Source: Muribaculaceae bacterium
GTDB lineage: Bacteria > Bacteroidota > Bacteroidia > Bacteroidales > Muribaculaceae
Reading direction: 5' to 3'
NCBI GenBank assembly: GCA_016290325.1
Contig: JAEETL010000006.1
Location: 42,222 to 106,221, forward strand
Length of the DNA: 64,000 nt
In this document: in pieces, positions 18,346 to 27,198 of the stretch
Layout: each line of letters starts with the position of its first letter
Position numbering within the stretch: the first letter of the stretch is position 1
Made by a program: the position numbers and the translations under genes
The notes under the pieces: model-generated
The model's input: only the letters and a program-made list of their open reading frames with translations
Told to the model about the DNA's origin: nothing
The model's database searches: none

Positions 18346-18858
18346 TTACTTGTAACCCATCTTCTCGAGCACCTCGTTGCTCACGTCGATGCGAGGCGAT
18401 GCAAAAATGATGCTTTGGCTGCTGGCGCGATCAAAAATGACCTGGAAACCACGCTCCTCACACACCTTCTTGCAGGCGTTGTACACGTCGTCCTGGATAG
18501 GCTTGATGAGCGACTGGCGCTTCTTGAACAGCTCGCCCTGGGGGCCAAAGTACTTATACTGCAGCTGCTGAGCCTCTTTCTCCTTCTCGGTGATTTCTTC
18601 CTCTTTCTTCTTCTTCTGGTCATCGGTCAGGAACACCATGTCGGCCTGATAGTTCTTATACATGGTATCGGCCTCTTTCTTGAGTTCATCGACCTCGCGC
18701 TGCCAGCGCTGCGACACCTGGTTGAGTTGCTCATTGGCCATCTCATAGGCGGGAATGTTCTTCAATACATACTCCATGTCCACGAGAGCAAACTTCTGCG
18801 CGTTGGCGGCCATGAAGCCGGCAACAAGCGCCACTGCGATTAAAGCTATACGTTTCAT
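18346..18858 (-). CDS. OmpH/Skp-family periplasmic chaperone (copy 3)
   Basis: 170 aa with a signal peptide ending AANAQ (about residue 21), FALVDMEYVLKNIPAY, an unusually Lys/Glu-rich coiled coil (about residues 40-120, including DDQKKKKEEEITEKEKEA) and a closing FQVIFDRASS strand. It follows bamA directly, 106 bp downstream on the same strand, the normal place for skp in Bacteroidota. With copies 1 and 2 it makes three Skp-type chaperones within 3.5 kb. The role in outer-membrane protein assembly is inferred from family and neighbourhood. Confidence 0.9.
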   Translation of the reverse strand: MKRIALIAVALVAGFMAANAQKFALVDMEYVLKNIPAYEMANEQLNQVSQRWQREVDELKKEADTMYKNYQADMVFLTDDQKKKKEEEITEKEKEAQQLQYKYFGPQGELFKKRQSLIKPIQDDVYNACKKVCEERGFQVIFDRASSQSIIFASPRIDVSNEVLEKMGYK

Positions 18859-18964
18859 TTCTTTTATCAGATAATTTTTTTGTTAATATTCGACCTTTAG
18901 ACTGCGGCAACCGCAAATCGTTTATTGATAACGTTAAAAAATTAACTTAATTGTGTTAATGCCT

Positions 18965-21637
18965 TTAGAATTCCTGTCCCAGCACGAAGTGGAAGTTGCT
19001 GCCACCCTTCTCGCCAAAGACGGTATCGAAGCCATAACCCCAGTCAATACCCATCATACCAATCATGGGCAGGAAGATGCGGGCACCGACACCTGCCGAA
19101 CGCTTGATGTTAAACGGGTTGAAGTCCTTGACATCGGTCCATGCGTTACCACCCTCGACAAACACGAGAGGATAGATCGTGGCACTGGGCGAGAGCATGA
19201 GCGGGAAGTGCAGCTCGATGGCAAATCGGTCATAGGCATAGCCCTCAGAGCCATAGGGAGTCAATGCACCATTCTCATAACCGCGCAAGGCGATCGTCTC
19301 GGTGGCATAGGTATAAGAACCTGACATACCGTCACCACCCACATAGAAGGTCTCGAACGGCGACTTCAGGTACTTGTTCCAGCTACCCAGCAAACCGATG
19401 TCGGCACGGGTCATGAGCACGAGTGTCCAACGGCCATAGGGGTCGGTAAGCGGCGTGTAGGTGCGTGCCTGGAACTTGAGTTTCCAGTACTCGATCCACT
19501 TGTAAAGCTCCTTCTTTGAAGCCTCGGTGTTGCTCTGGCTCAGCTCTTTCCAGTTTTTCTTGCCAAACAGGCTGGCTGGTGGTGTAGCTGTGAAACTGAT
19601 GCTGAAAGAGCTTCCCCTTCGGGTATACAAGGGGTTGTCGATACTGTTACGCGCCAGGGTCACACCCAGCAGCAACGAGTTGGACACACCGTTCTTCATA
19701 TAATAGAGGTACTCCCAGTTCTTCAGGCTGTACCACTGATAGCCAAAGGTTGCTGACAGCTGGAAATAATCGTCGGGCCACTTCAAGCGTGTACCAAATC
19801 CCACCGACACGCTTGCCATCTGCAAGTACTTGTTGGGGTCATAGGCATTCTCATAGTAATTGTTTGTACCGTAACCATAACCGCCATAACCGCCGTAACC
19901 ATAGGCACCATAACCGCCATAGTAGGAGTTATAGTAGTTGTACATCGCGTTCTGGTACAACTGGTTATAGTAGGATGAGTTGATACCTGTCTGACGGCTG
20001 TAGTAGGCCGATACCGACAGCGCATTGGGACGCTTGCCACCAAACCAGGGGTCAAGGAACGAGATGCTGTAAGCCTGATAGTACTTGGCATTGGTCTGGG
20101 CACTGATTGACAAGGTCTGGCCTTCGCCCTGGGGGATAAGACCCTTGTAGGACGACGGGTGAAGCAGGTTCTGCAGAGAGAAGTTGGTGAACTTCAAACC
20201 CGCCTTGATGATTACACCTGCCTGGCCCCAACCAGCACTTAACTCGACTTGGTCGTTGGCTTTGCTCTCGAGGTTAAGGACAATGTCCACGGTTCCGTTA
20301 TCGGGATTAGGCTCGGGACGCGGGTCAATCTTCTCGGGGTCAAAGTGACCCATCTGGGCGATCTCACGCATTGAGCGGATGAGGTCTTCCTTAGAGAACA
20401 GGTCACCCGGACGCACACGCAGCTCGCGGCGCACGACTTTCTCATACAGGCGGTCATTACCATTGATAATCACGCGGTTGATTCGAGCCTGCTTACCCTC
20501 AAACATGCTCATCTCCAACTGGATGCTGTCTCCCTCGATCTTGCGCTCGATGGGTACGAGTTGATAGAACAGGTAACCGTTGTTCAAGTACAGGTTGGCA
20601 ATAGCGTCGTCATCTTCCTGAGTGCGCTTGTTGAGCAGTTTCTGGTTATAGACGTCGCCCTTCTTGATTCCCAACACTTCTTCCAAGTAGGCCGAGGGGT
20701 ACACGGTATTACCCACCCAATCGATGCCCGAGATATAGTACCGCTTGCCCTCGTCGACCTTGAGATAGATGTCAACAGTCTTCTCGTCATAGGGGACCAC
20801 ACTGTCACTCAAGATGACGGCATCGCGGTAACCTTTCTCGTTATACTTGTCAATGATTAATTGCTTGTCGGCCTCAAAATCGCTCTGGACGAACTTCTTT
20901 TGGCTGAAGATCTTCCATATATTCTTTTTCTCGTTGGTCTTTTTCATGGTGCGTTTGAGCTTGGTATCGCTCAGCACCTCGTTACCGTCAATATAAATCT
21001 TGTGGACCTTGATTTTCTCGTGCTTGTCCACGTTGATGTTGACAATCACCTCATTTGGCTTACTCAAGTCGGGTTCCTGAACGACCTCACAAGTGGCCTG
21101 TCCAAATCCCTTGCCGGCAAAGTATTTCTCAACGATGATCTTGATGCGGTCAGCGATGTTAGGAGTGATTTGACTACCCGTCTGGAAATTCAGACGTTCG
21201 ATGAGTTCCTTCTTCTCACCGCTTTTCACGCCGTTATAGTTCACCTGGGATACGCGCGGCTGCTGGCGAAGGTTGAATACCAGCCATGCCTGGTCCCCGT
21301 ACATCTTCTCGACAACAATCTGAACCTTGGAGAACAATCCCTGCCTCCAAAAACGTTTAGCAGCCGTTTTGAGATCCTCGCCAGGTATCTCGATGCGTTG
21401 CCCCACGGCAAGCCCCGAGTAGCCGATGATCATGTTCTCATCATAGTTGTCCACGCCCTCGACGCGGATACCTGCGATCTCATATTTATTAGGTGCGTTG
21501 GTAAAAACGATTTTAGGGTTATAGATGGTATCGTTCACCGTGCGCATCTCTTGCGCGTTAGCCCCCATGGGCAAGCACATGGCTACTGCCACTGCTGCCA
21601 GGAGGACGTGCATGATATTCTTTGAATTACTCTTCAT
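18965..21637 (-). CDS. bamA: Outer-membrane protein assembly factor BamA
   Basis: 890 aa Omp85-family protein: signal peptide (about residues 1-28), repeated POTRA domains (about 40-440), then a 16-strand barrel ending in an aromatic residue (GQEF). It inserts beta-barrel proteins into the outer membrane. The barrel contains a Tyr/Gly-rich low-complexity stretch at about residues 560-600, encoded by short tandem DNA repeats and probably lying in a surface loop. The ATG overlaps the stop of uppS by 4 bp, and two Skp-like genes follow, the usual uppS-bamA-skp order of Bacteroidota. Confidence 0.96.
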   Translation of the reverse strand: MKSNSKNIMHVLLAAVAVAMCLPMGANAQEMRTVNDTIYNPKIVFTNAPNKYEIAGIRVEGVDNYDENMIIGYSGLAVGQRIEIPGEDLKTAAKRFWRQGLFSKVQIVVEKMYGDQAWLVFNLRQQPRVSQVNYNGVKSGEKKELIERLNFQTGSQITPNIADRIKIIVEKYFAGKGFGQATCEVVQEPDLSKPNEVIVNINVDKHEKIKVHKIYIDGNEVLSDTKLKRTMKKTNEKKNIWKIFSQKKFVQSDFEADKQLIIDKYNEKGYRDAVILSDSVVPYDEKTVDIYLKVDEGKRYYISGIDWVGNTVYPSAYLEEVLGIKKGDVYNQKLLNKRTQEDDDAIANLYLNNGYLFYQLVPIERKIEGDSIQLEMSMFEGKQARINRVIINGNDRLYEKVVRRELRVRPGDLFSKEDLIRSMREIAQMGHFDPEKIDPRPEPNPDNGTVDIVLNLESKANDQVELSAGWGQAGVIIKAGLKFTNFSLQNLLHPSSYKGLIPQGEGQTLSISAQTNAKYYQAYSISFLDPWFGGKRPNALSVSAYYSRQTGINSSYYNQLYQNAMYNYYNSYYGGYGAYGYGGYGGYGYGTNNYYENAYDPNKYLQMASVSVGFGTRLKWPDDYFQLSATFGYQWYSLKNWEYLYYMKNGVSNSLLLGVTLARNSIDNPLYTRRGSSFSISFTATPPASLFGKKNWKELSQSNTEASKKELYKWIEYWKLKFQARTYTPLTDPYGRWTLVLMTRADIGLLGSWNKYLKSPFETFYVGGDGMSGSYTYATETIALRGYENGALTPYGSEGYAYDRFAIELHFPLMLSPSATIYPLVFVEGGNAWTDVKDFNPFNIKRSAGVGARIFLPMIGMMGIDWGYGFDTVFGEKGGSNFHFVLGQEF
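19869..19922 (-). repeat. Tyr/Gly-coding tandem repeat within bamA
   Basis: Degenerate tandem units of CCGTAACCATAA / CCGCCATAA type on the + strand encode runs of Gly, Tyr and Ala on the minus strand at about residues 572-590 of BamA. The units are multiples of 3 bp, so length changes would stay in frame. Confidence 0.65.
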
Positions 21638-22395
21638 TTTTCTTCTTTAACCTGTTCGCTCGTTTTCCCGTAGCGGCGCTCGCGGGCTTGATAGTCGGCG
21701 ATCGCATCCACAAAGTCTTCCTTGGTGAAATCGGGCCAATATTTAGGGGTGAAGTAAAGCTCACTGTAGGCAATCTGCCACAGCAGATAGTTGCTCACGC
21801 GCAGGTCCCCACCAGTGCGGATGAGCAGATCGGGATCGGGCATGTCGGCTGTAGCCAGATGGGCAGCCAACACCGAATCGTCAATGTCATCAGGATTAAG
21901 GTTGCCGGCAACGGCCTCCTTGGCCATTTGGCGGCATGCCTCGACAATCTCCCAGCGCGATGAGTAGCTCAATGCCAAACACAGCACCAGTCCGGTGCAG
22001 TGTCCAGTATCCTCCATGCATTTGCGTAGGCGGCTAGAGGCAAACTCAGGCATACGCTCCATATTGCCGATGGTGGTCAAGCGCACGTTGTTCTTGATCA
22101 GGTCGGGGGTCTGTTGCTCGATGCTCACCACGATGAGGTTCATCAGGGCATCCACCTCGTCCTGAGGGCGATTCCAATTCTCGGTCGAGAACGTGTAAAG
22201 CGTGAGGTATTTCACGCCCACCTCGCTGGCAATCTCGGTAGCCTGCCTAACGGTAGCCACTCCGTTCTCGTGGCCAAAACTGCGCTCATGGCCGTGCTGC
22301 TTGGCCCAACGCCCGTTGCCGTCCATGATGATGGCAACATGACGCGGAATGCGCGTCGGGTCTAGTTGCTGTATTTTGTCGCTGAGTGATGACAT
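21634..22395 (-). CDS. uppS: Isoprenyl transferase (undecaprenyl diphosphate synthase)
   Basis: 253 aa cis-prenyltransferase that makes the C55 lipid carrier for peptidoglycan and surface glycans. Conserved regions are present: [10 protein letters not shown] with the catalytic Asp25, HENG near 42-45, STENW at 70-74, and the C-terminal [10 protein letters not shown] and [12 protein letters not shown]. The frame continues 17 codons upstream, but ATG 22395 gives the usual N-terminus and clears the upstream gene. It lies 7 bp after the DUF6089 gene and overlaps bamA by 4 bp, so it is translationally coupled. Confidence 0.96.
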   Translation of the reverse strand: MSSLSDKIQQLDPTRIPRHVAIIMDGNGRWAKQHGHERSFGHENGVATVRQATEIASEVGVKYLTLYTFSTENWNRPQDEVDALMNLIVVSIEQQTPDLIKNNVRLTTIGNMERMPEFASSRLRKCMEDTGHCTGLVLCLALSYSSRWEIVEACRQMAKEAVAGNLNPDDIDDSVLAAHLATADMPDPDLLIRTGGDLRVSNYLLWQIAYSELYFTPKYWPDFTKEDFVDAIADYQARERRYGKTSEQVKEEK

Positions 22396-22402
22396 AGCTA
22401 TA

Positions 22403-23071
22403 TTATTCGATATAATTACACTTGATGCACCGCTTGCCAAACGCATAGGTCACCGAGAACACGGCAAACGAGTACCAGTCGGTATTCTTGGAAAACGAGT
22501 GCTTGATGCCAAATAAATCGCTCAAGCCATCGATGCGGTCGCTGAATTCCTTTCGCATCGTGAACTCAAAGCCCAAGTCAATACGTTCCTTGTACTTATA
22601 TTTCACACCAATGCCGATGGGTATCGTGAACGACGCCTGATCGCCCACATCGTTCAGGGCAAACACAAAGCCCACTCCAGCCACCATATAGGGGGAAATG
22701 GCCTTATATTTCTTGTAAGCGGGACCACGGCCGTAGTTCAGGAAATTGAACTCGGCAGTGAGACCCAAATCAAAGAGACTCGATGAGAAATGATATTGCT
22801 CCTCATCGGGAAACTTCATCTCTATATCCTTGCTATCACCACTGATGCTGGCATAATTCAAGGTGGCCTTGAATGCCCAGCGGCTGTTGTGAGCATAACG
22901 GAAAAGGCCACCGCCAGTCACGCCGGGATGCTTGAAAACATTACTGTTGTTCACGTCGCCCAAGTAGCCACTGATGCCCAATGTCGGCCCCACCTCATAC
23001 TTGTACTGCTGGGCAGCCAAGGGCAAGGTAGCCAGTAAAAAGAGCAGTGCTATGAACAATGATTTCTTCAT
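22403..23071 (-). CDS. DUF6089-type outer-membrane beta-barrel protein
   Basis: 222 aa: signal peptide ([21 protein letters not shown]), then alternating amphipathic strands with Gly/aromatic residues ([38 protein letters not shown]) as in small 8-stranded outer-membrane barrels. A DUF6089 protein in front of uppS and bamA is, as I recall, a conserved Bacteroidota arrangement, and that context supports the family call. The C-terminus ends CIKCNYIE, with two Cys after the last strand. It lies 6 bp behind the upstream lipoprotein gene in the same operon. Biochemical role unknown; an envelope-biogenesis link is inferred from position. Confidence 0.82.
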   Translation of the reverse strand: MKKSLFIALLFLLATLPLAAQQYKYEVGPTLGISGYLGDVNNSNVFKHPGVTGGGLFRYAHNSRWAFKATLNYASISGDSKDIEMKFPDEEQYHFSSSLFDLGLTAEFNFLNYGRGPAYKKYKAISPYMVAGVGFVFALNDVGDQASFTIPIGIGVKYKYKERIDLGFEFTMRKEFSDRIDGLSDLFGIKHSFSKNTDWYSFAVFSVTYAFGKRCIKCNYIE

Positions 23072-23077
23072 ATCAAT

Positions 23078-24577
23078 TTAATAAACCGGATAGTGGGTCA
23101 TGCGGTTATAAACACCACGCCACAGATAGGGCAAGGGCACACCCTGATCGTTATACCCGCCAAACAGGTAAATAAACGGGCATTCCCACGAGGTGACAGC
23201 TGTTGCCACGCGACGCGGAGCTCCGGCAGTGCCGGCCGCCGTCAATGTCTCAAAGTTCACAAACGCCTGAGCGCCATAGAACTTGGGCATGAAGCTAGCC
23301 TGAGTGATGGTCGAGTCCCCCTTAGTCCAAGTGATACCTTGGGTATTTGACAGGTAGATGTTGCTATTCAGGGTTCCATCGGCCAACTTACCACCCATCA
23401 CATACCATGTCTCCTGCCGAGCATAACGGCGAACACCGCTCAACGCCTTGTAGGTATAGTAGGAAAACAGGGTTGCGTCAGTCAAAGCGGGCAATGAACT
23501 GGAATGGATATTATTGATCTTACCCCAATGGATACCATCAAATCCCCAAACGTCACTCAACACGTTACCCTGGCTGTCCTGACCGCCCACAATCATGGCC
23601 TGCTGGGAAACGGTCCACGTGTTGTCGGTAACGATCATACCCGACGAGTGGCACACGGGGAAGCCTTCCTCAACAGCACTTGATGTGAAGCCTTCGCTGT
23701 GGGGATACTCGTCGTGATAATATGCGTCGGTGCCTTTCACAATGCCTAACACGCGATCCTCGTAAGCACCTAAAATACTGTACCATGTCACGCCACACGA
23801 GGTCCACTCAAAACCATCGAGCGAGGTATAGAGCATGCCGTCGGCATCAAGCATGTAAAGCGCGTCATCGGTAGCTACCAGTGAAGGTATCTGAGGGATG
23901 AACGGCAAATTCACGCGTTGCTTATCCCATGTTACCTGATTGGGCGATGTCGCGGTAAACAGGAAGCTCTCAATGCCATTATAGTTCATAACACGGTACA
24001 AGTCGCCATGTTTCACCGCTTTGATGCCTGTGGCAGTATAGCGGTAGCCTGGCAGGTCACGCCGCCACGACTTGGGCCAGATGAGCGTATCGGGGTTCTC
24101 CTTGTGGACGAGCACCTTGACGTCATAGGTTTTCACCTGTGACCCATCGCTCGAGGTTACGGTCAATATGGTATTGCCCGTGAAATCCAGGCTCTTGGTC
24201 ATGGAGGTCGTATAGCTGATGGTCGTGTCCGACTGCTCGGTCGCCCCTGTAATCGTGAATTCAGCCGATTTTACCGTGTTCAGGAATTCAACAACCACCT
24301 TCAGCGCTGTGATGTCAGTACCCTTAGGCAACGAGTCGGCATTATAGATCAACCCTTTGTTGTAATCAATAGTGAAATGAACCGAGTCTAGATTGTCAAG
24401 CACCTTAGAATCGGCCTGTAAAGCAAAGCCCGTCACTAGCGTTGTCAACTGGCTGGTGCTGTAGGTGTAAGTGCTGTCATCATCGTCTGAGTCCTTGTTG
24501 CATGACAACAATGCGGGCAACGACAAGATAACCATTGTCAGTGCCAGCAAGATATATAGCGGATGTCTATTTGTCAT
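23078..24577 (-). CDS. DUF6242-like outer-membrane lipoprotein
   Basis: 499 aa. A signal peptide with lipobox LLSC (Cys at about residue 26) is followed by an Asp-rich linker. The N-terminal domain (about residues 40-160) is an immunoglobulin-like, cadherin-type fold; the large C-terminal part resembles a beta-propeller (repeated W-containing blades, GGQDSQGN, YLFGGYNDQG, like Kelch repeats). I believe this matches DUF6242 of Bacteroidales, from memory rather than a search. It is the first gene of the leftward envelope operon, behind a TACTTTTG box. Function unknown. Confidence 0.72.
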   Translation of the reverse strand: MTNRHPLYILLALTMVILSLPALLSCNKDSDDDDSTYTYSTSQLTTLVTGFALQADSKVLDNLDSVHFTIDYNKGLIYNADSLPKGTDITALKVVVEFLNTVKSAEFTITGATEQSDTTISYTTSMTKSLDFTGNTILTVTSSDGSQVKTYDVKVLVHKENPDTLIWPKSWRRDLPGYRYTATGIKAVKHGDLYRVMNYNGIESFLFTATSPNQVTWDKQRVNLPFIPQIPSLVATDDALYMLDADGMLYTSLDGFEWTSCGVTWYSILGAYEDRVLGIVKGTDAYYHDEYPHSEGFTSSAVEEGFPVCHSSGMIVTDNTWTVSQQAMIVGGQDSQGNVLSDVWGFDGIHWGKINNIHSSSLPALTDATLFSYYTYKALSGVRRYARQETWYVMGGKLADGTLNSNIYLSNTQGITWTKGDSTITQASFMPKFYGAQAFVNFETLTAAGTAGAPRRVATAVTSWECPFIYLFGGYNDQGVPLPYLWRGVYNRMTHYPVY

Positions 24578-24609
24578 TATCTTCTTTCTAGTTCTTTTTT
24601 AACAAACGG

Positions 24610-24617
24610 CAAAAGTA
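24610..24617 (-). promoter_or_regulatory. -7 promoter box of the envelope operon
   Basis: TACTTTTG on the minus strand, 32 bp before the ATG at 24577. Confidence 0.55.
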
Positions 24618-24776
24618 GTAAAAAATTCGGTAACTAGCCCATTTTTATAGCTTTTTAACGACATGCCAAGCCTCGCTAGCCATTGGTCCCAGGACTCTAG
24701 CGGGCATCTTCACTTGGAGTTTGAAGACAAGAAAGCCAACAATAACCATAAAACAAATCTTAAATCAATGCTAAAG

Positions 24777-25808
24777 TCAAGGGATTAGATAGGTGATTTG
24801 GTTCCCGTCAATGAGGTATTGTTTTCGGACACTTCCCTTGATGGATGGGGCTGCTGTACCCTGCCCCACCCGTCGCGGACTGACCTCAATACGGGCCTCG
24901 TCCCAGGCTCCTGCATCAATCATCTGTTGAAGCACGTCGGTTCCACCCTCAACTATGACGCTGGTTATACCTCGGCGATAGAGGTCGGTGAGCCACATCT
25001 GGGGGTCAGAAGTGTCCATTTTGACATATTCCACCACGCCTCTTGTCTCGTTTTTCATGCTGTTATAAATGATGGTAGGCATGCCGTCATTGAGCAGCTT
25101 CAAGTTGTCGGGAATTGACAACTGGCACGACAACACCACCCGCAGCGGCGACTTGCCCGGCCAGTAGCGGGTCGTGAGCGAGGGGTCGTCAATGCGGGCC
25201 GTAGCTGCCCCAACGACAATGGCGTCACACAGTGCCCGCTGGCGGTGCATCAGCCGCATGGTCACCGGGGTGGACATGTGCAGGGGGTTCTCGCCCGCTT
25301 CAGGCGGTAAGGCGATAAACCCATCGGCGGTTTGTGCCCACTTGAGCTGCACCCAGGGCCTACCCGTCGTGTGAGCGGTCATGAAACGGCAGTTCAACAT
25401 GCGGCATTCCTCCTCGAGTACGCCCACAACAACCTCCACGCCCGCCTCTCGCAACATGGCCACACCGCGCCCCGATACCTTGACGAAGGGGTCAAGTGCG
25501 CCCACCACCACACGTGGAATGCCCCGCTCAATAATCAGTTTGGCACACGGGGGAGTCTTACCAAAATGGGAACATGGCTCAAGGGTAACATAGATGGTGC
25601 TGTCTTTCAACAAGCTAGGATCATTGACGCTGGCCACGGCATTGACCTCGGCATGACCCTGGCCACACTTGCGGTGCCAACCTTCACCGATAATCGTGCC
25701 ATCAGGCCCCACAATCACCGCACCCACCATAGGGTTGGGCGACGTGTGACCAGCACCCTGGCGAGCCAACTGCAACGCACGGCGCATGTATCTCTCTTCA
25801 ACAATCAT
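24777..25808 (-). CDS. ribD: Bifunctional riboflavin biosynthesis protein RibD (deaminase/reductase)
   Basis: 343 aa. The N-terminal deaminase domain (about 1-145) has the zinc site HAE at 52-54 and PC(S)HFGKTPPC with Cys79 and Cys88; the C-terminal reductase domain (about 150-343) has the expected WVQLKWAQTADGF and VIVEGGTDVLQQ segments. It carries out the second and third steps of riboflavin synthesis from GTP. It lies 11 bp downstream of prmC on the same strand and no other rib gene is nearby. I saw no FMN riboswitch upstream. Confidence 0.95.
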   Translation of the reverse strand: MIVEERYMRRALQLARQGAGHTSPNPMVGAVIVGPDGTIIGEGWHRKCGQGHAEVNAVASVNDPSLLKDSTIYVTLEPCSHFGKTPPCAKLIIERGIPRVVVGALDPFVKVSGRGVAMLREAGVEVVVGVLEEECRMLNCRFMTAHTTGRPWVQLKWAQTADGFIALPPEAGENPLHMSTPVTMRLMHRQRALCDAIVVGAATARIDDPSLTTRYWPGKSPLRVVLSCQLSIPDNLKLLNDGMPTIIYNSMKNETRGVVEYVKMDTSDPQMWLTDLYRRGITSVIVEGGTDVLQQMIDAGAWDEARIEVSPRRVGQGTAAPSIKGSVRKQYLIDGNQITYLIP

Positions 25809-25819
25809 TCATTCAATGC

Positions 25820-26662
25820 TTAACGGCTAACTGCTGCGACAAAACGCGTCTTACCGTAACTATCCTCGATAACGCGCACCTCGTCAAAACCATTGTCCTC
25901 CAGCAGGCGCTTTACCTCAGCGCCAAAGCGCTGGTTAATTTCCAAATAAAGCTTTCCGCCACGCACAAGTGACTGAGCCGCATAGGGCGCTATGGCCTTA
26001 TAGAACAGCAACGGGTCGTTATCGGGCACGAACAACGCCTGACCAGGTTCATAGTCCTTGACATTAGACTCCATAGCCTCACGCTCACTCCAGCAGATGT
26101 AGGGTGGATTGGAGACGATGATGTCATAGGTCGATGATGGTTGCGGGGCTAGCATATCGCTCTCAAAAAACCGCACCTTGACCTTTAACGCGGCAGCATT
26201 ATCACGCGCCACGGCCAATGCGTCACGCGAGATATCGAGCGCATCGACCTGGGCAAACTTCAACGCACGTGCCAACGAGATAGCAATGCAGCCGCTGCCC
26301 GTTCCCATGTCAAGCACACGCAGGTCGCTCCCTGGGTTCTCGTCGATGATGAGATCCACGAGTTGCTCGGTCTCGGGACGGGGAATGAGCGTGGCTGGTG
26401 TCACCTTGAAACGGTGACCGTGGAACCGCGCTGTGCCCACAATGTACTGCAACGGCTCGTGACGGCGCAACCGTGCGATGATGTCCACTATTCGCTGCTC
26501 GGCAAAATCGGGCAGTTCACTCTCCTGGCGCAAAGCCACATCCACGGGATCATGATTGAAAATGTCCTCACAGATGACGCGTATCATCGCCTGTACTTCC
26601 TGGGGCTCGGCAACGCCTGCAAGCCCGTTCCTGAGTTGTTCTATTGCTTCCTTTAGTATCAT
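25820..26662 (-). CDS. prmC: Release factor glutamine methyltransferase PrmC (HemK)
   Basis: 280 aa. SAM-dependent methyltransferase that modifies the Gln of the GGQ motif in peptide-chain release factors. The SAM-binding motif VLDMGTGSGCIA lies around residues 116-127 and the catalytic NPPY at 185-188. The frame extends nine codons further upstream, but a TATCTTTG promoter box lies only 4 bp before ATG 26662, so transcription probably begins at or next to that ATG and the message is likely leaderless. ribD follows 11 bp downstream. Confidence 0.95.
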   Translation of the reverse strand: MILKEAIEQLRNGLAGVAEPQEVQAMIRVICEDIFNHDPVDVALRQESELPDFAEQRIVDIIARLRRHEPLQYIVGTARFHGHRFKVTPATLIPRPETEQLVDLIIDENPGSDLRVLDMGTGSGCIAISLARALKFAQVDALDISRDALAVARDNAAALKVKVRFFESDMLAPQPSSTYDIIVSNPPYICWSEREAMESNVKDYEPGQALFVPDNDPLLFYKAIAPYAAQSLVRGGKLYLEINQRFGAEVKRLLEDNGFDEVRVIEDSYGKTRFVAAVSR

Positions 26663-26666
26663 GGTA

Positions 26667-26697
26667 CAAAGATAGTGCAAGTCGAGCACAAAAACAA
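26667..26697 (-). promoter_or_regulatory. Promoter of prmC-ribD, inside a dispersed repeat
   Basis: Minus strand TTG (26695-26697), 20-bp spacer, TATCTTTG (26667-26674). It is 4 bp from the ATG, predicting a leaderless transcript. Confidence 0.72.
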
Positions 26698-26810
26698 AAA
26701 CTTGTTTTAGTTTTTGTCAAGACGCAGCCTATCTTCGCCGTTAGGCAACGGAGTGCAAGTCGAGCACAAAAACAAAACTTGTTTTGATTTTTGTCAAGAC
26801 GCAGCCTATC
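26674..26810 (-). repeat. Two tandem copies of the dispersed promoter-bearing repeat
   Basis: Copy 1 (26674-26733) and copy 2 (26752-26810) differ by one indel and two substitutions and are separated by 18 bp. Both start AGTGCAAGTCGAGCAC and end GACGCAGCCTATC. Only copy 1 abuts a -7 box (prmC). Related copies lie at 17574-17634 and 43738-43792. Confidence 0.85.
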
Positions 26811-26867
26811 ATTTGAAACCATAAAGGTTAATTTTATCATGTTTTATTCAAAAAATCGGGTTTTGTC

Positions 26868-26898
26868 TTGGAAATTTGAATTTCTTTCACTTATTTTG
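26868..26898 (+). promoter_or_regulatory. Promoter of the cytochrome bd operon
   Basis: TTG (26868-26870), 20-bp spacer and TTATTTTG (26891-26898). The -7 box departs from TAnnTTTG at the second base; the ATG follows 23 bp later. Confidence 0.45.
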
Positions 26899-26921
26899 TG
26901 AGTTGTTTAACATTTTGAGCC

Positions 26922-27155
26922 ATGAGCGATAACCTAGCACCTAAACAGGGATTTTGGTCCCAAGTGTTCCATCTTTACTATGATGGTTTTCGTAGCATGA
27001 CTGTTGGCAAGACACTGTGGGTGATCATCGCCATTAAGCTGTTCATCTTTTTTGTCATTATCAAACTACTGTTTTTTCCTAACTTTCTGAATTCCAAGTG
27101 CGACACCGAGCAGGAAAAAACCGAATACGTGCGTCACCAGTTGACAGACCGTTAA
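26922..27155 (+). CDS. DUF4492 small membrane protein of the cyd operon
   Basis: 77 aa with a single hydrophobic segment (about residues 30-52, VIIAIKLFIFFVIIKLLFF) and a charged C-terminus. The family (DUF4492) is found almost only upstream of cydA in Bacteroidota and Campylobacterota, which fits here: cydA begins 43 bp downstream. By analogy with CydX in E. coli it may be a small assembly or stability subunit of cytochrome bd, but that is inference; the sequence is not CydX. Confidence 0.85.
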   Translation: MSDNLAPKQGFWSQVFHLYYDGFRSMTVGKTLWVIIAIKLFIFFVIIKLLFFPNFLNSKCDTEQEKTEYVRHQLTDR

Positions 27156-27198
27156 CCCTACTTAACACTATACTATAAACTCTAAAATATGCACAATC

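Noticed and set aside
24578..24776. Possible riboswitch between ribD and the DUF6242-like gene
   Set aside because: The region lies downstream of ribD and upstream of the lipoprotein gene; no FMN-aptamer features are visible, only a weak GCTAG/CTAGC pairing.
26568..26840. Minus-strand frame of 90 codons with a repeated NQNKFCFCARLAL motif
   Set aside because: The motif is the chance translation of the tandem promoter repeat; the same peptide appears at 17537-17728 over the pepC copy. It reflects DNA repeats, not a protein.
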